43,913 nucleotides of DNA from Prevotella sp. (GTDB lineage: Bacteria > Bacteroidota > Bacteroidia > Bacteroidales > Bacteroidaceae), in assembly GCA_017548525.1 (NCBI GenBank), contig JAFYZV010000222.1:1-43913 (forward strand), read 5' to 3'. Shown here one piece after another: positions 24,401-32,803 of the stretch (position 1 is the first letter of the stretch; each line of letters begins with the position of its first letter). Position numbers and translations under genes: made by a program. The notes beneath the pieces are model-generated. The model was not told the DNA's origin. It worked only from the letters and a program-made list of their open reading frames with translations, and made no database searches.

Positions 24401-24592
24401 TCAATCATCCCATGCGCTATGCGCCTTGCTCAATGCATCCTCGGGCCATACGCCGTCGTCGGGGTCGGTGTAGATGGGGGGACCGTCAACATTCTCCTCC
24501 TCGGAGAATCCCGCAAGGTCTTGCAACACGTTGTCTGTATTCATATCGATGACCATCATCTCTGGTCTGTCATATTGTTTGTTCGTTTTCAT
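24401..24592 (-). CDS. Small acidic peptide of unknown function (63 residues)
   Basis: This frame is only 63 codons long but has good support: it starts with ATG, follows the DUF285 gene by 28 bases on the same strand, and ends just before a strong terminator. The peptide opens MKTNKQYDRPEMMVIDM, then an LAGF, then a very acidic, proline- and glycine-rich tail (EEENVDGPPIY, DPDDGVWPEDALSK) that ends AHSAWDD. It has no signal peptide or membrane segment. The layout, a conserved-looking leader-like N-terminal half and a variable short tail, recalls the many small Bacteroidota peptides beginning Y-x-x-P-x-x-x-V; some have been suggested as ribosomal-peptide precursors. No modifying enzyme is present. 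Function is unknown. Confidence 0.7.
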   Translation of the reverse strand: MKTNKQYDRPEMMVIDMNTDNVLQDLAGFSEEENVDGPPIYTDPDDGVWPEDALSKAHSAWDD

Positions 24593-24620
24593 ATTCTATA
24601 CTCCTATACATTATTTATAA

Positions 24621-26009
24621 TTAATACCCATTGTCTGTGACAACAATTTTCTTACCATTCATGATGTAAATGCCCTGCTTGCTTGGCTTACCCTCATGGC
24701 GAATACCCTGCATGTCATAATAGGTAGATGTCTCCTCTTGCGTCGTCACGCCATCAATGGCGGTCGTCTCGTCGTCAAACTCCATCTTGATATACTTCGC
24801 ACCATTCACTATCAGCCTTGTTGGCACTTGCAAATAGGCGCGGTGGGCTGCCAACGTGCCAGAGCCTTTCAGGCAATAGAAGCCAAGGCCGTTATTGCCA
24901 TTCGCCAATACGAGGTTGGTCATGTTGCCTTCCGTAGGAGCCAATGTCGTTTCTTCCAATACGCCGATAAGCATGTTCATCACGTAATTATCCTCTTCCG
25001 TGTAGGGAACCTCATACTCCCCAGCATCAGCTTTCAGCAACAAGCCCGTCTCTGCTGGAGCAATGCCTATACGAGATAACTTCGCCACCTTGCCATCATA
25101 TCCCACTACAATATAAGCCTTCATTCCTTCCACATTGGTGAAGTCGAGTGTCTTGTCAGAGCAATAGGTCATATATCCCAAGTCGGTGGTCACGTTAATC
25201 TTCTCTACCGAGACTTTTTCAAACTTGAAATAGCCACCAAGCCAATAGAAGTAATCGCCAGAGGTATAAACGCCAAAGTCAAACCCTTCGGGTTGGTTAA
25301 TTTTGCATGGATTTTCCTTAGATCCAACACCCGAACAAGCAGATGAATATGAATCATAATTGTTCAAAGACTTTCCTAATGAAGAAGATATCTTCAATGA
25401 CATAAGTAAGGAGCAATCTTTGAACATATTAGACATAGACTTTTTGTATTTTATGCTTTGTGTGTCGAAACTGCTTAGATCAAGAGAACTGAGAGAGGAA
25501 CAACCATAGAACATATTAATCATACCCGTTACGTTTTGCGTGTCGAAATTGCTTACATCAAGAGAGGTGAGAGAGGAACAACCATAGAACATACAGCCCA
25601 TGGCCCTTACGTTTTGAGTGTCGAAATTGCTTAAGTTAAGCGATGTAAGAGAAGAACATCCTCTAAACATATCGGCCATGTCCGTTACATTTTGCGTATT
25701 AAGATATTGAACACCTTGGATTGTTGTCAGATATTTCATACCAGCAAACCAACTCCGTGTGGTTGTGGGTCTCGCTTCTGCAAAGGAAGGATTAAATATC
25801 ACTGTTGTAATAGTATTATTTTTATGCCATCCCGGACTAAATCCATCATCATTAAGATTATATTTTGTTCCCTCACGGGAGTTCTTGTCATTATCGTAAT
25901 AGAACGTGAGCGTCGTCTCGTCTTCCGATAAGACGGCATACGCTTCTTGAGCTCTTATGCCTACCGCGCTGGCAAGCATCACAAATAAAAGAAAGAGTTT
26001 TCTCTTCAT
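24621..26009 (-). CDS. DUF285/BspA-type repeat surface protein
   Basis: The 462-residue protein begins with a signal peptide (MKRKLFLLFVMLASAVGIRAQ). Residues 90-205 hold DUF285-type leucine-rich repeats of 26 residues, each with MFxGCSSLxSLxxSxFDTQ; two adjoining copies are almost identical at the DNA level (period 78 bp). The remaining 250 residues are beta-rich. The C-terminus ends YYDMQGIRHEGKP then GIYIMNGKKIVV, the tail seen in two other proteins of this window and likely to be a type IX sorting signal. Such repeats mediate adhesion to host or partner proteins. Upstream is a candidate structured RNA, whose promoter may also feed this gene; the small peptide gene follows. Confidence 0.85.
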   Translation of the reverse strand: MKRKLFLLFVMLASAVGIRAQEAYAVLSEDETTLTFYYDNDKNSREGTKYNLNDDGFSPGWHKNNTITTVIFNPSFAEARPTTTRSWFAGMKYLTTIQGVQYLNTQNVTDMADMFRGCSSLTSLNLSNFDTQNVRAMGCMFYGCSSLTSLDVSNFDTQNVTGMINMFYGCSSLSSLDLSSFDTQSIKYKKSMSNMFKDCSLLMSLKISSSLGKSLNNYDSYSSACSGVGSKENPCKINQPEGFDFGVYTSGDYFYWLGGYFKFEKVSVEKINVTTDLGYMTYCSDKTLDFTNVEGMKAYIVVGYDGKVAKLSRIGIAPAETGLLLKADAGEYEVPYTEEDNYVMNMLIGVLEETTLAPTEGNMTNLVLANGNNGLGFYCLKGSGTLAAHRAYLQVPTRLIVNGAKYIKMEFDDETTAIDGVTTQEETSTYYDMQGIRHEGKPSKQGIYIMNGKKIVVTDNGY

Positions 26010-26099
26010 GGTAGATTACACTTGGTTCGTGTCGTGCGCAACTTCTTGTGAATAATTCGATTGATTGTAAATAAGAACATCTGAGATTTGACACAAACG

Positions 26100-26361
26100 G
26101 AAAGGCATAAAGAATGGCGTGGCCACTCTTATGCACTTACCTAAGGGGTGAGCGTAGGAAAATCTGGAACCCCTGCCACAGAATAAGAATGCTACCACGC
26201 CAAAAGGCGTGTGCATAGCTGTTCTGCGACAAGGAATGCCATCTACGGCTCTTCCCCTCGTTATTAAATCGAACTATTCCAGAATTAGTTTCCTACGCTA
26301 CTTCGGTAAGTGCGAAATAATAAGCTATTGCATCAACGGCTCGGGATTTCTCCCCCGATAC
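26100..26361 (-). ncRNA. Candidate structured RNA, about 260 bases
   Basis: A perfect promoter (26368-26399) would start a leftward transcript near 26361, and a hairpin followed by CTTTCCGTTT on that strand ends it near 26103. Between them are three long-range helices, all perfect: GCACTTACC/GGTAAGTGC (26133-26141 with 26305-26313), AGCGTAGGAAA/TTTCCTACGCT (26151-26161 with 26289-26299), TCTGGAA/TTCCAGA (26163-26169 with 26277-26283). They are separated by unequal internal loops. Inside are CAGAA/TTCTG and an apical CACGCC-aaaa-GGCGTG hairpin; a TCGGG/CCCGA hairpin precedes them. A long rod with internal loops recalls 6S RNA, but I recognise no conserved motif. It could also be a leader of the DUF285 gene. 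Confidence 0.6.
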
Positions 26362-26367
26362 CGCTTG

Positions 26368-26399
26368 CAAATATAGGTAAAATCCTCAAATTGCACAAA
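26368..26399 (-). promoter_or_regulatory. Promoter of the structured RNA / DUF285 transcript
   Basis: On the complementary strand TTTG (26399-26396) and TATATTTG (26375-26368) match both Bacteroidota boxes exactly with the ideal 20-bp spacing. The start point would be near 26361, about 350 bases before the DUF285 gene. Confidence 0.85.
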
Positions 26400-26517
26400 G
26401 AATTACAAGAAAAAAAACGATTCTTGGTTTCAAATCACCTATCCAAGTCATCCGAGAAAAAGCCTTACGTCATCCCTTCCATAATCATGGAGAATGCGGA
26501 CGTATCTATTGAAAATC

Positions 26518-26578
26518 GTTTCAGATGCTGAAACACCTCGTTTCAATACATGAAACGGACAGTTTCAGCATGTGAAAC
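26518..26578. repeat. Three tandem 17-bp palindromes, GTTTCA-N5-TGAAAC
   Basis: GTTTCA-N5-TGAAAC occurs at 26518-26534, 26540-26556 and 26562-26578. The arms are identical in all three copies, while the five central bases (gatgc, ataca, gcatg) and the two five-base spacers (acctc, ggaca) all differ. The period is exactly 22 bp, about two turns of DNA. The array lies between two divergent promoters (26368-26399 leftward, 26645-26676 rightward) and looks like a triple operator for a dimeric regulator; a repetitive palindrome family is the alternative. Confidence 0.85.
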
Positions 26579-26644
26579 TGAATGTGCCAAAGGTCTTGAC
26601 ATTCCACCAACCAGATATATGAAATGAAAATAATTGCCGCAAAA

Positions 26645-26676
26645 TTTGCGTAAAAGGGCAAAAACCACTATTTTTG
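26645..26676 (+). promoter_or_regulatory. Promoter of the FAH-family gene
   Basis: TTTG (26645-26648), 20 bp, TATTTTTG (26669-26676) match both boxes exactly. Transcription would begin near 26683, 25 bases before the ATG. No separate promoter was seen before porU, so this one may drive porU too. Confidence 0.85.
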
Positions 26677-26707
26677 CGATAAATCACAACGTCACTATCC
26701 ATACATC

Positions 26708-27325
26708 ATGAAAATATTTGCCATCGGAATGAACTATGCCTTGCACAATAAAGAGCTGCATGGCACGTTATTAAAGACGGAGGAACCCGTGATTTTCACC
26801 AAGGCCGACTCGGCGTTGCTCAACAACCACAAGCCGTTCTTCGTCCCCGACCATTTAGGGAGAGTGGACTACGAGACGGAGGTGGTGGTGCGCATCTGCC
26901 GCCTCGGCAAGTCAATTCCCCGCAGGTTTGCCCATCGCTATTACGATGCGGTGACGGTGGGTATCGACTTCACCGCCCGCGAGTTACAACAGAAGTTGCG
27001 CGAGAAAGGCCGCCCATGGGAGATTTGCAAGGGATTTGACGGCTCGGCGGCTATCGGTGAATGGGTTGGGAAGGAAGGGTTGCCTGACATCCAGTCGCTC
27101 CATTTCCATCTCGACATCAACGGCAAGACGGTGCAGGAGGGCTTTACGGGCGATATGATGTATCAAGTGGACGAGATCATCGAGTACATCAGCCAGTTCT
27201 TTACTCTCAAGACGGGCGACCTCCTCTATACGGGTACGCCCGCCGGTGTGGGTCCCGTTCACATCAATGACCATTTGGAAGGATATTTGGAGGGGCAGAA
27301 AGTGCTGGAGTTTAATTGCAAATGA
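26708..27325 (+). CDS. Fumarylacetoacetate hydrolase (FAH)-family enzyme
   Basis: A 205-residue single-domain FAH protein, a metal-dependent cytosolic enzyme that cleaves or decarboxylates oxo-acids; short bacterial members act as oxaloacetate decarboxylase, acylpyruvase or hydroxyheptadienedioate isomerase. Metal ligands are Glu56 and Glu58 in VDYETEVVV and Asp87 in GIDFTARE. Other conserved pieces are KGFDGSAAIGEW and TGDLLYTGTPAGVGPV. The N-terminal IGMNYALHNKEL is typical. The exact substrate is not decidable. It is preceded by the palindrome array and an exact promoter and followed by porU 79 bases later. Confidence 0.92.
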   Translation: MKIFAIGMNYALHNKELHGTLLKTEEPVIFTKADSALLNNHKPFFVPDHLGRVDYETEVVVRICRLGKSIPRRFAHRYYDAVTVGIDFTARELQQKLREKGRPWEICKGFDGSAAIGEWVGKEGLPDIQSLHFHLDINGKTVQEGFTGDMMYQVDEIIEYISQFFTLKTGDLLYTGTPAGVGPVHINDHLEGYLEGQKVLEFNCK

Positions 27326-27350
27326 GGTGATGAAGTTACGTCATGACGAA

Positions 27351-27382
27351 ATAACGTGATAACGATATAACGAAATAACGAA
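27351..27382. repeat. Four tandem copies of an 8-bp repeat, ATAACGnn
   Basis: The units are ATAACGTG, ATAACGAT, ATAACGAA and ATAACGAA, with ATGACGAA just before as a decayed fifth. They fill most of the 79-base gap between the FAH gene and porU. It is a microsatellite-like array; its copy number may vary. Confidence 0.8.
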
Positions 27383-27404
27383 TGACAACCCGATTCGATA
27401 TGGA

Positions 27405-30400
27405 ATGAAAATCATGAACAATGGTTTAAGATTTATCAAGATATTTCTCCTTCTCGCTTTCCTGCCTTTATCGGTAGGGGCGCAGAAGTTCTACAACCTG
27501 ACGGCAGAAGAGGTCGCCATCGACTCCCTCCTGCCCCATTTTGGTTGTTCCATTCCCCTTGGCGACCGTTACCAAGACAGCACTTACACCGTCTCCATCG
27601 CCTATCCAGAATTCATCGAGATGTCGAAAAGTGACATCGCCCGATACCAAGCCATCTCGGGAGCGGCATTGCCAGCGTTGCCCACCGTGAGCCAAACGAT
27701 TGGCGTCAGTCGCAAGAAGGCATCGTTGGAGGTGGGGTTCTGCCCCTTAGTGTTCAGAGACAACAAATACCAGATATTGGTTAGTTTCATGCTGAAGGTT
27801 GATGCCCAACCACTGAAACGTTCTGCTCGCCAAGCAAAAGCTCTTGCCAACGGCACCGATGCCGCTTCTCGTTATGCTAACCACTCCGTCCTCGCCTCTG
27901 GCTCGTGGGCGAAAATCCGCGTTCCGGCGACAGGTGTCTACCAACTGACCGACGCTTTGGTCCGCCAAGCGGGGTTTACAGACCTCAGCAAGGTAAAGAT
28001 TTATGGTTATGGCGGTGCCTTACAGAGTGAGCGACTCACCGCCGACAACCTCATCAAATACGATGACTTGAAGGAAGTAGCCACCTGCAACATCAATGGC
28101 AAGCGGCTGTTTCATGCCCAAGGCCCTGTGTCGTGGGCGAGCAACACATCGATTACCCGCACACGCAATCCCTATTCCGACTATGGGTATTATTTCATCA
28201 CGCAGAATGACAGCACCCCTTTGACGGTAGACTCCGCCACATTCGTCCGTTCCTTCTATCCCTCTCCCGACGACTACCACATCTTGCACGAGGTCGATGA
28301 CTACTCATGGTTCCACGGAGGGCGCAACCTGTTTGAGAACTCCCCCATCAATAACGGCTCGTCAAAGACCTATACCATCGAATCACCGCTAACGGGCATC
28401 AGCGGAAGGATGTCTATCGCCGTCTCCACTGGCACGTCGAGTACCGTCTCGATGGAAATCAATGGGGAGGAACGGGGGTCGTTGAGCATTACTCTCGGCA
28501 GCTATGACAAGGGCAACTCTGGCACGCGCACCTTTGTCATAGATAGCCTGCAAGCCAGCAACCAAGTGAAGATCAACTGCACATCGGGCGGTCCCGTGCG
28601 CCTGGACTACATAATTCTCACCCTCCCCAAACCCAAGGATGCGCCCAATCTCAATGCCAGCGCATTCCCAGCACCCGAATACGTCTACAACATCACCAAC
28701 CAAGACCATCACGCCGACGGTCCTACGGACATGGTCATCATCATCCCGACGAGCCAAAAGCTACTCACCCAGGCACAACGGCTCGCCGCCTTCCATGAGC
28801 AACACGACGGTTTGCGGGTGCGTATCGTGCCAGCCGACGAGCTGATTAATGAGTTTGGTAGCGGCACACCCGATGCCAACGCCTATCGCAGATACATGAA
28901 AATGCTCTACGACCGTGCGGAAACGGAAGCCGACATGCCCAAATATCTCTTGCTCTTCGGCGATGGCGCATGGGACAACCGCATGAACACCAGCGACTGG
29001 AAGACCGCCTCGCCCGATGACTACCTACTCTGTTTCGAGAGCGAAAACTCATTTAACGAAATCACTTGCTATGTAGATGACGGTTTCTTTGCCCTCCTCG
29101 ATGATGGCGAGGGAGCCGACCCACAGACCTCCGACATGCTGGATATAGCGGTGGGACGGTTCCCCGTGACCACCGAAAGCGAGGCGAAAGTGATGGTAGA
29201 TAAGGTCATCGGCTACGTAGAGAACGCCAATGCGGGTGCGTGGGAGAACATGCTCGTCTTCATGGGTGACGATGGCAACAAGAACATCCACATGCGAGAC
29301 ATCAACGCGGCGGCAGAAGAGGTTGCCGCCTTGCATCCTGGCTACACCATCAAGAAGGTGATGTGGGATGCCTATAAGCGCGAGTCGTCATCGACGGGCA
29401 ACACCTATCCCGAGGCTTCCAAGGAAATCAAGCAATACCAAGCCGCTGGTGCACTCATCATGGACTATGGCGGGCATGGGCGCGAAGACCAGATGTCACA
29501 CGAGAATGTGCTGCGTCTCACCGACTTCGAGTCGTTTAATAACGCCAACCTCCCCCTGTGGATTACCGCCTCTTGCGACATCATGCCGTGGGATGGCTCA
29601 TCTGCCACCATCGGCGAGACCGCCTTGCTGAATGCCAAGGGCGGCGCGGTGGCGTTCTTTGGCACCACCCGCACGGTGTATGCCAATTACAACTCTGTCA
29701 TTAACAAGTCGTTTATCAAACACTCATTAGACATTTCCAACGGAAGGAAGAAGACCTTGGGCGAGGCGCAGATGCTCGCCAAGAACGAGATGATTACAAT
29801 GGGGAAAGACCTCACCACCAATAAGTTACAATATTCCTTGTTAGGTGACCCAGCCCTTTCACTGAACCTACCTACCAAGAACATCGTCATCGACTCCATC
29901 AATGGCATTGCCACCACATCTACGACCACGAAACCCTCGCTAAAGGCAGGGACCATCGCCAAGGTGGTGGGACATGTGGAAGACGGGGAAGGGTTTTATG
30001 GAATCGCCTCTGCCATTGTCCGCGACTCGCGTGAATTGATTGTCTGCCGCCAAAACGACAAGACGAAGGAGGAGATGGCAGACACCGCCTTCACCTATTT
30101 CGACCGCACAAAGACCCTATATAATGGCAGCGACAGCGTTCGCAACGGTAAGTTCAGGTTTTCCTTTGCCGTGCCCAAGGACATCAACTATAGCGATGCC
30201 TCTGGATTGATTAATGTCTTTGCCTACAACAACGACCATAGCCTCCTCGCACACGGTGCCAATGACAATTTCATCATCGGCGGCAGTTCGGTGAGTGGCA
30301 ACGACTCCATCGGTCCATCCATCTACTGTTATCTCAACTCGCCATCGTTTACCAACGGCGGGAGCGTGAACACCACACCTTACTTCGTCGCCCAAGTGAA

Positions 30401-30968
30401 AGACCAAGACGGCATCAATGCCACGGGAAACGGCATCGGGCATGACATGGAACTCATCATCGATGGCGAGATGGCGAAGACGTATGTGCTGAACGATAAC
30501 TTCCAGTTTGACTTCGGTTCCTATACCAGCGGCTCCACCTATTATCAAATACCAGAATTAACCGTCGGACCGCATAAGTTGTTGTTCCGTGCGTGGGACA
30601 TCCTCAACAACTCATCTACGGCAGAGTTAACATTCAACGTGGCACGGGGACTCGAACCTAACCTGTTCAGCGTGAGTTGCACCAACAACCCCGCCAAGAC
30701 CAACACCACCTTCATCGTGACCCACGACCGCATGGGGAGCAATGTAGACGTGGTGTTAGACATTTTCGATGTCAGCGGACGGCTGTTGTGGAGCTATTCA
30801 GAGAGCGGTCTTTCCACGACGGACACTTACACCATCGACTGGAATTTGACTGTTGACGGCGGTCGCCACTTAGGTACTGGCGTGTATCTCTATCGTGTCA
30901 GACTGTCGAGTGATGGCAGCAGCCAAGCATCGAAAGCCAAGAAACTTATCATATTAAGCAATAATTAG
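27405..30968 (+). CDS. porU: Type IX secretion system sortase PorU
   Basis: PorU is the cell-surface peptidase that removes the C-terminal signal from type IX cargo and joins the cargo to anionic lipopolysaccharide. The 1187-residue protein has a signal peptide (hydrophobic IFLLLAFLPLSVGAQ), an N-terminal beta-rich region to about residue 430, and a C25 (gingipain-type) peptidase domain, about 438-820. The catalytic pair is visible: His691 in DYGGHGRED and Cys724 in ITASCDIMPWD. At the end is a beta domain and a C-terminal-signal-like region (VLDIFDVSGRLLW, GVYLYRVRLSS, KLIILSNN). Length matches the family. porV follows 53 bases later, the conserved order. Confidence 0.96.
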   Translation: MKIMNNGLRFIKIFLLLAFLPLSVGAQKFYNLTAEEVAIDSLLPHFGCSIPLGDRYQDSTYTVSIAYPEFIEMSKSDIARYQAISGAALPALPTVSQTIGVSRKKASLEVGFCPLVFRDNKYQILVSFMLKVDAQPLKRSARQAKALANGTDAASRYANHSVLASGSWAKIRVPATGVYQLTDALVRQAGFTDLSKVKIYGYGGALQSERLTADNLIKYDDLKEVATCNINGKRLFHAQGPVSWASNTSITRTRNPYSDYGYYFITQNDSTPLTVDSATFVRSFYPSPDDYHILHEVDDYSWFHGGRNLFENSPINNGSSKTYTIESPLTGISGRMSIAVSTGTSSTVSMEINGEERGSLSITLGSYDKGNSGTRTFVIDSLQASNQVKINCTSGGPVRLDYIILTLPKPKDAPNLNASAFPAPEYVYNITNQDHHADGPTDMVIIIPTSQKLLTQAQRLAAFHEQHDGLRVRIVPADELINEFGSGTPDANAYRRYMKMLYDRAETEADMPKYLLLFGDGAWDNRMNTSDWKTASPDDYLLCFESENSFNEITCYVDDGFFALLDDGEGADPQTSDMLDIAVGRFPVTTESEAKVMVDKVIGYVENANAGAWENMLVFMGDDGNKNIHMRDINAAAEEVAALHPGYTIKKVMWDAYKRESSSTGNTYPEASKEIKQYQAAGALIMDYGGHGREDQMSHENVLRLTDFESFNNANLPLWITASCDIMPWDGSSATIGETALLNAKGGAVAFFGTTRTVYANYNSVINKSFIKHSLDISNGRKKTLGEAQMLAKNEMITMGKDLTTNKLQYSLLGDPALSLNLPTKNIVIDSINGIATTSTTTKPSLKAGTIAKVVGHVEDGEGFYGIASAIVRDSRELIVCRQNDKTKEEMADTAFTYFDRTKTLYNGSDSVRNGKFRFSFAVPKDINYSDASGLINVFAYNNDHSLLAHGANDNFIIGGSSVSGNDSIGPSIYCYLNSPSFTNGGSVNTTPYFVAQVKDQDGINATGNGIGHDMELIIDGEMAKTYVLNDNFQFDFGSYTSGSTYYQIPELTVGPHKLLFRAWDILNNSSTAELTFNVARGLEPNLFSVSCTNNPAKTNTTFIVTHDRMGSNVDVVLDIFDVSGRLLWSYSESGLSTTDTYTIDWNLTVDGGRHLGTGVYLYRVRLSSDGSSQASKAKKLIILSNN

Positions 30969-31021
30969 CAATGTTTTTCGTTTAGTATGATGATGTATTA
31001 GCAAAACAGAACGTAAAAAGA

Positions 31022-32197
31022 ATGGATAAGATACATAAAATATGGGTCTTTGTAGCCTTCGCCACCCTCCCTTCATGGGTGTTGGCACAAGATAAGCGCG
31101 ACATGTTCAACCCCGTGAACTATGCCATCATCTCGCAAACCATCGCCCCCGATGCCCGCTCGGCAGGTATGGGAGACGTGGGTGCCGCCACCGACCCCGA
31201 CGTAAACTCACAGCATTGGAACCCTGCCAAATACCCTTTCACCATCTCCCGCGCGGGTATTGCTCTTAACTATACGCCGTGGCTTCGCCAGTTGGTGAAC
31301 GATATAGACCTTGCCTACCTCGCTGGTTACTATCGCATAGGCAACTATTCTTCCATCTCAGCATCGTTGCGTTATTTCTCCTTAGGTGAGGTGTTCCTTA
31401 ATTCCAGCCTGACAGATGACAACAACATGACCATCCATCCATACGAGATGGGGTTGGACGTGGCTTATTCCTTGATGTTGAGTGAGCATTTCTCATTGGC
31501 GGCAGGGGTGCGTTGGATCTATTCCGATATGCGCTATGACTATTCTGAGGAATCTTCGCCCGCCTCGGCTTTCGCCGCAGACCTGTCAGCTTATTACCAA
31601 AACTATCTCAACCTCGGCTCGCGGGAATGTCAGATTGGCTTGGGCTTGAACATTTCCAACATCGGTAGTAAGATTACATTCAGCGGCGATGAGGAAAGTC
31701 AGTTCATTCCCACCAACATGAGGCTTGGTGCGTCGCTAATGATTCCCGTGGATGAGTACAACCGCTTCACCATTGCCGCCGATGCCAATAAGCTATTGGT
31801 TCCCACCGTGCCCAAGCAAAACGACGGCGAGACCACCGAAGACTATCGTAGGCGTGTGATAGAGGAATATAGCGACATGTCATCCATCACGGGTATCTTC
31901 AAGAGCTTTGGCGATGCACCCAATGGTTTCAAGGAAGAGATGGAGGAAATCCAATGGAGCGTGGGTGCCGAATATGTGTACCATGACCAGTTCAGCCTCC
32001 GTGCAGGTTATCACGACGAGGCAGCCAACAAGGGTAACCGTAAGTATTTCACCGTAGGAGCAGGATTCCGCATGAACGTATTTTCTTTGGATGCGGGCTA
32101 CGTCATCTCCACGGCGAAAAACAACCCACTCGACCAGACGTTGCGTTTCACTTTGTCGTTTGACATGGACGGCATCAAAGACCTGTTTAAAAGGTAA
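31022..32197 (+). CDS. porV: Type IX secretion system outer-membrane protein PorV
   Basis: PorV (LptO) is an outer-membrane barrel that shuttles secreted cargo from the translocon to PorU. The 391-residue protein has a signal peptide (WVFVAFATLPSWVLAQ) and the characteristic start NPVNYAIISQTIAPDARSAGMGDVGAATDPDVNSQHWNP in shortened form: IAPDARSAGMGD then SQHWNPAK. Alternating strands fill the rest, and the sequence ends DQTLRFTLSFDMDGIKDLFKR, close to the barrel end seen in the family. The neighbouring porU gene confirms the assignment. Confidence 0.96.
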   Translation: MDKIHKIWVFVAFATLPSWVLAQDKRDMFNPVNYAIISQTIAPDARSAGMGDVGAATDPDVNSQHWNPAKYPFTISRAGIALNYTPWLRQLVNDIDLAYLAGYYRIGNYSSISASLRYFSLGEVFLNSSLTDDNNMTIHPYEMGLDVAYSLMLSEHFSLAAGVRWIYSDMRYDYSEESSPASAFAADLSAYYQNYLNLGSRECQIGLGLNISNIGSKITFSGDEESQFIPTNMRLGASLMIPVDEYNRFTIAADANKLLVPTVPKQNDGETTEDYRRRVIEEYSDMSSITGIFKSFGDAPNGFKEEMEEIQWSVGAEYVYHDQFSLRAGYHDEAANKGNRKYFTVGAGFRMNVFSLDAGYVISTAKNNPLDQTLRFTLSFDMDGIKDLFKR

Positions 32198-32250
32198 ATA
32201 ACAGGTGAGGACTTAATAGATTTTTAAACCTTTAATTATTTAAATTTCAC

Positions 32251-32727
32251 ATGAGGATTGGCATGGGATATGACGTACACCAACTTGTGGAAGGACGCGA
32301 GTTGTGGTTAGGCGGCATCAAGATAGAGCATTCGCTCGGCCTCTTGGGGCATAGCGATGCCGACGTTCTCATCCATGCCATCTGCGATGCCCTGCTCGGG
32401 GCAGCCAACATGCGAGACATTGGCTATCACTTCCCCGACACATCAGCCGACACATTGGACATCGACAGCAAGATTCTACTGCGCAAGGTAATAGAGTTGA
32501 TTGCCACCAAAGGCTACCGCGTGGGCAATATCGATGCCACCGTCTGCGCCCAACGCCCGAAAATCAACCCACATATCCCCGCCATGAAAGCCTGCTTGGC
32601 AAAAGTCATGGGCATCGACGAGGACGACATTTCCATCAAGGCAACCACCACGGAGCGGCTTGGATTCGTGGGAAAAGAAGAGGGAATGTCAGCATACGCG
32701 GTTGCATTAATTCAGAAAATAAGATAA
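32251..32727 (+). CDS. ispF: 2-C-methyl-D-erythritol 2,4-cyclodiphosphate synthase
   Basis: IspF is the fifth step of the non-mevalonate isoprenoid pathway; it makes the cyclic diphosphate from CDP-methylerythritol phosphate. The 158-residue trimer-forming enzyme starts at once with RIGMGYDVHQL, where Asp8 and His10 are zinc ligands, followed by LLGHSDADVLIHAICDALLGAA, and GYHFPDT. Near the end ISIKATTTERLGFVG and EGMSAYAVALI are standard. It follows porV by 53 bases without an obvious promoter, so it may be read through from the por genes. Confidence 0.97.
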   Translation: MRIGMGYDVHQLVEGRELWLGGIKIEHSLGLLGHSDADVLIHAICDALLGAANMRDIGYHFPDTSADTLDIDSKILLRKVIELIATKGYRVGNIDATVCAQRPKINPHIPAMKACLAKVMGIDEDDISIKATTTERLGFVGKEEGMSAYAVALIQKIR

Positions 32728-32730
32728 ATC

Positions 32731-32762
32731 CTTGGCAAAGTCAAGGGTTTTTCTTATATTTG
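32731..32762 (+). promoter_or_regulatory. Promoter of the LRR-M60 operon
   Basis: CTTG (32731-32734), 20 bp, TATATTTG (32755-32762). The -7 box is exact and the -33 has one mismatch. Transcription would start near 32769, after the upstream in-frame ATG at 32732, which therefore is not used. Confidence 0.75.
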
Positions 32763-32803
32763 CCGAAAATCTAACTATTAACTTATTTAGACTATTATAT
32801 AAC

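Noticed and set aside
26016..26216. Two short leftward frames (66 and 81 codons) around the structured RNA
   Set aside because: They follow the helices of the RNA candidate; the amino-acid sequence has no recognisable features.
26151..26299. TPP riboswitch suggested by GCGTAGGAAA
   Set aside because: The other thi-box elements are missing, no thiamine gene follows, and the motif is explained as one arm of a long helix.
26310..26531. 73-codon rightward frame
   Set aside because: It runs through the promoter of the structured RNA and into the palindrome array, and has no start context or protein features.
26518..26578. CRISPR array
   Set aside because: Repeats are 17 bp palindromes with only 5-bp spacers and no cas genes nearby; spacing fits operators.
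28389..30548. Several leftward frames inside porU
   Set aside because: They are shadows in a GC-richer gene; none has start context or recognisable domains.
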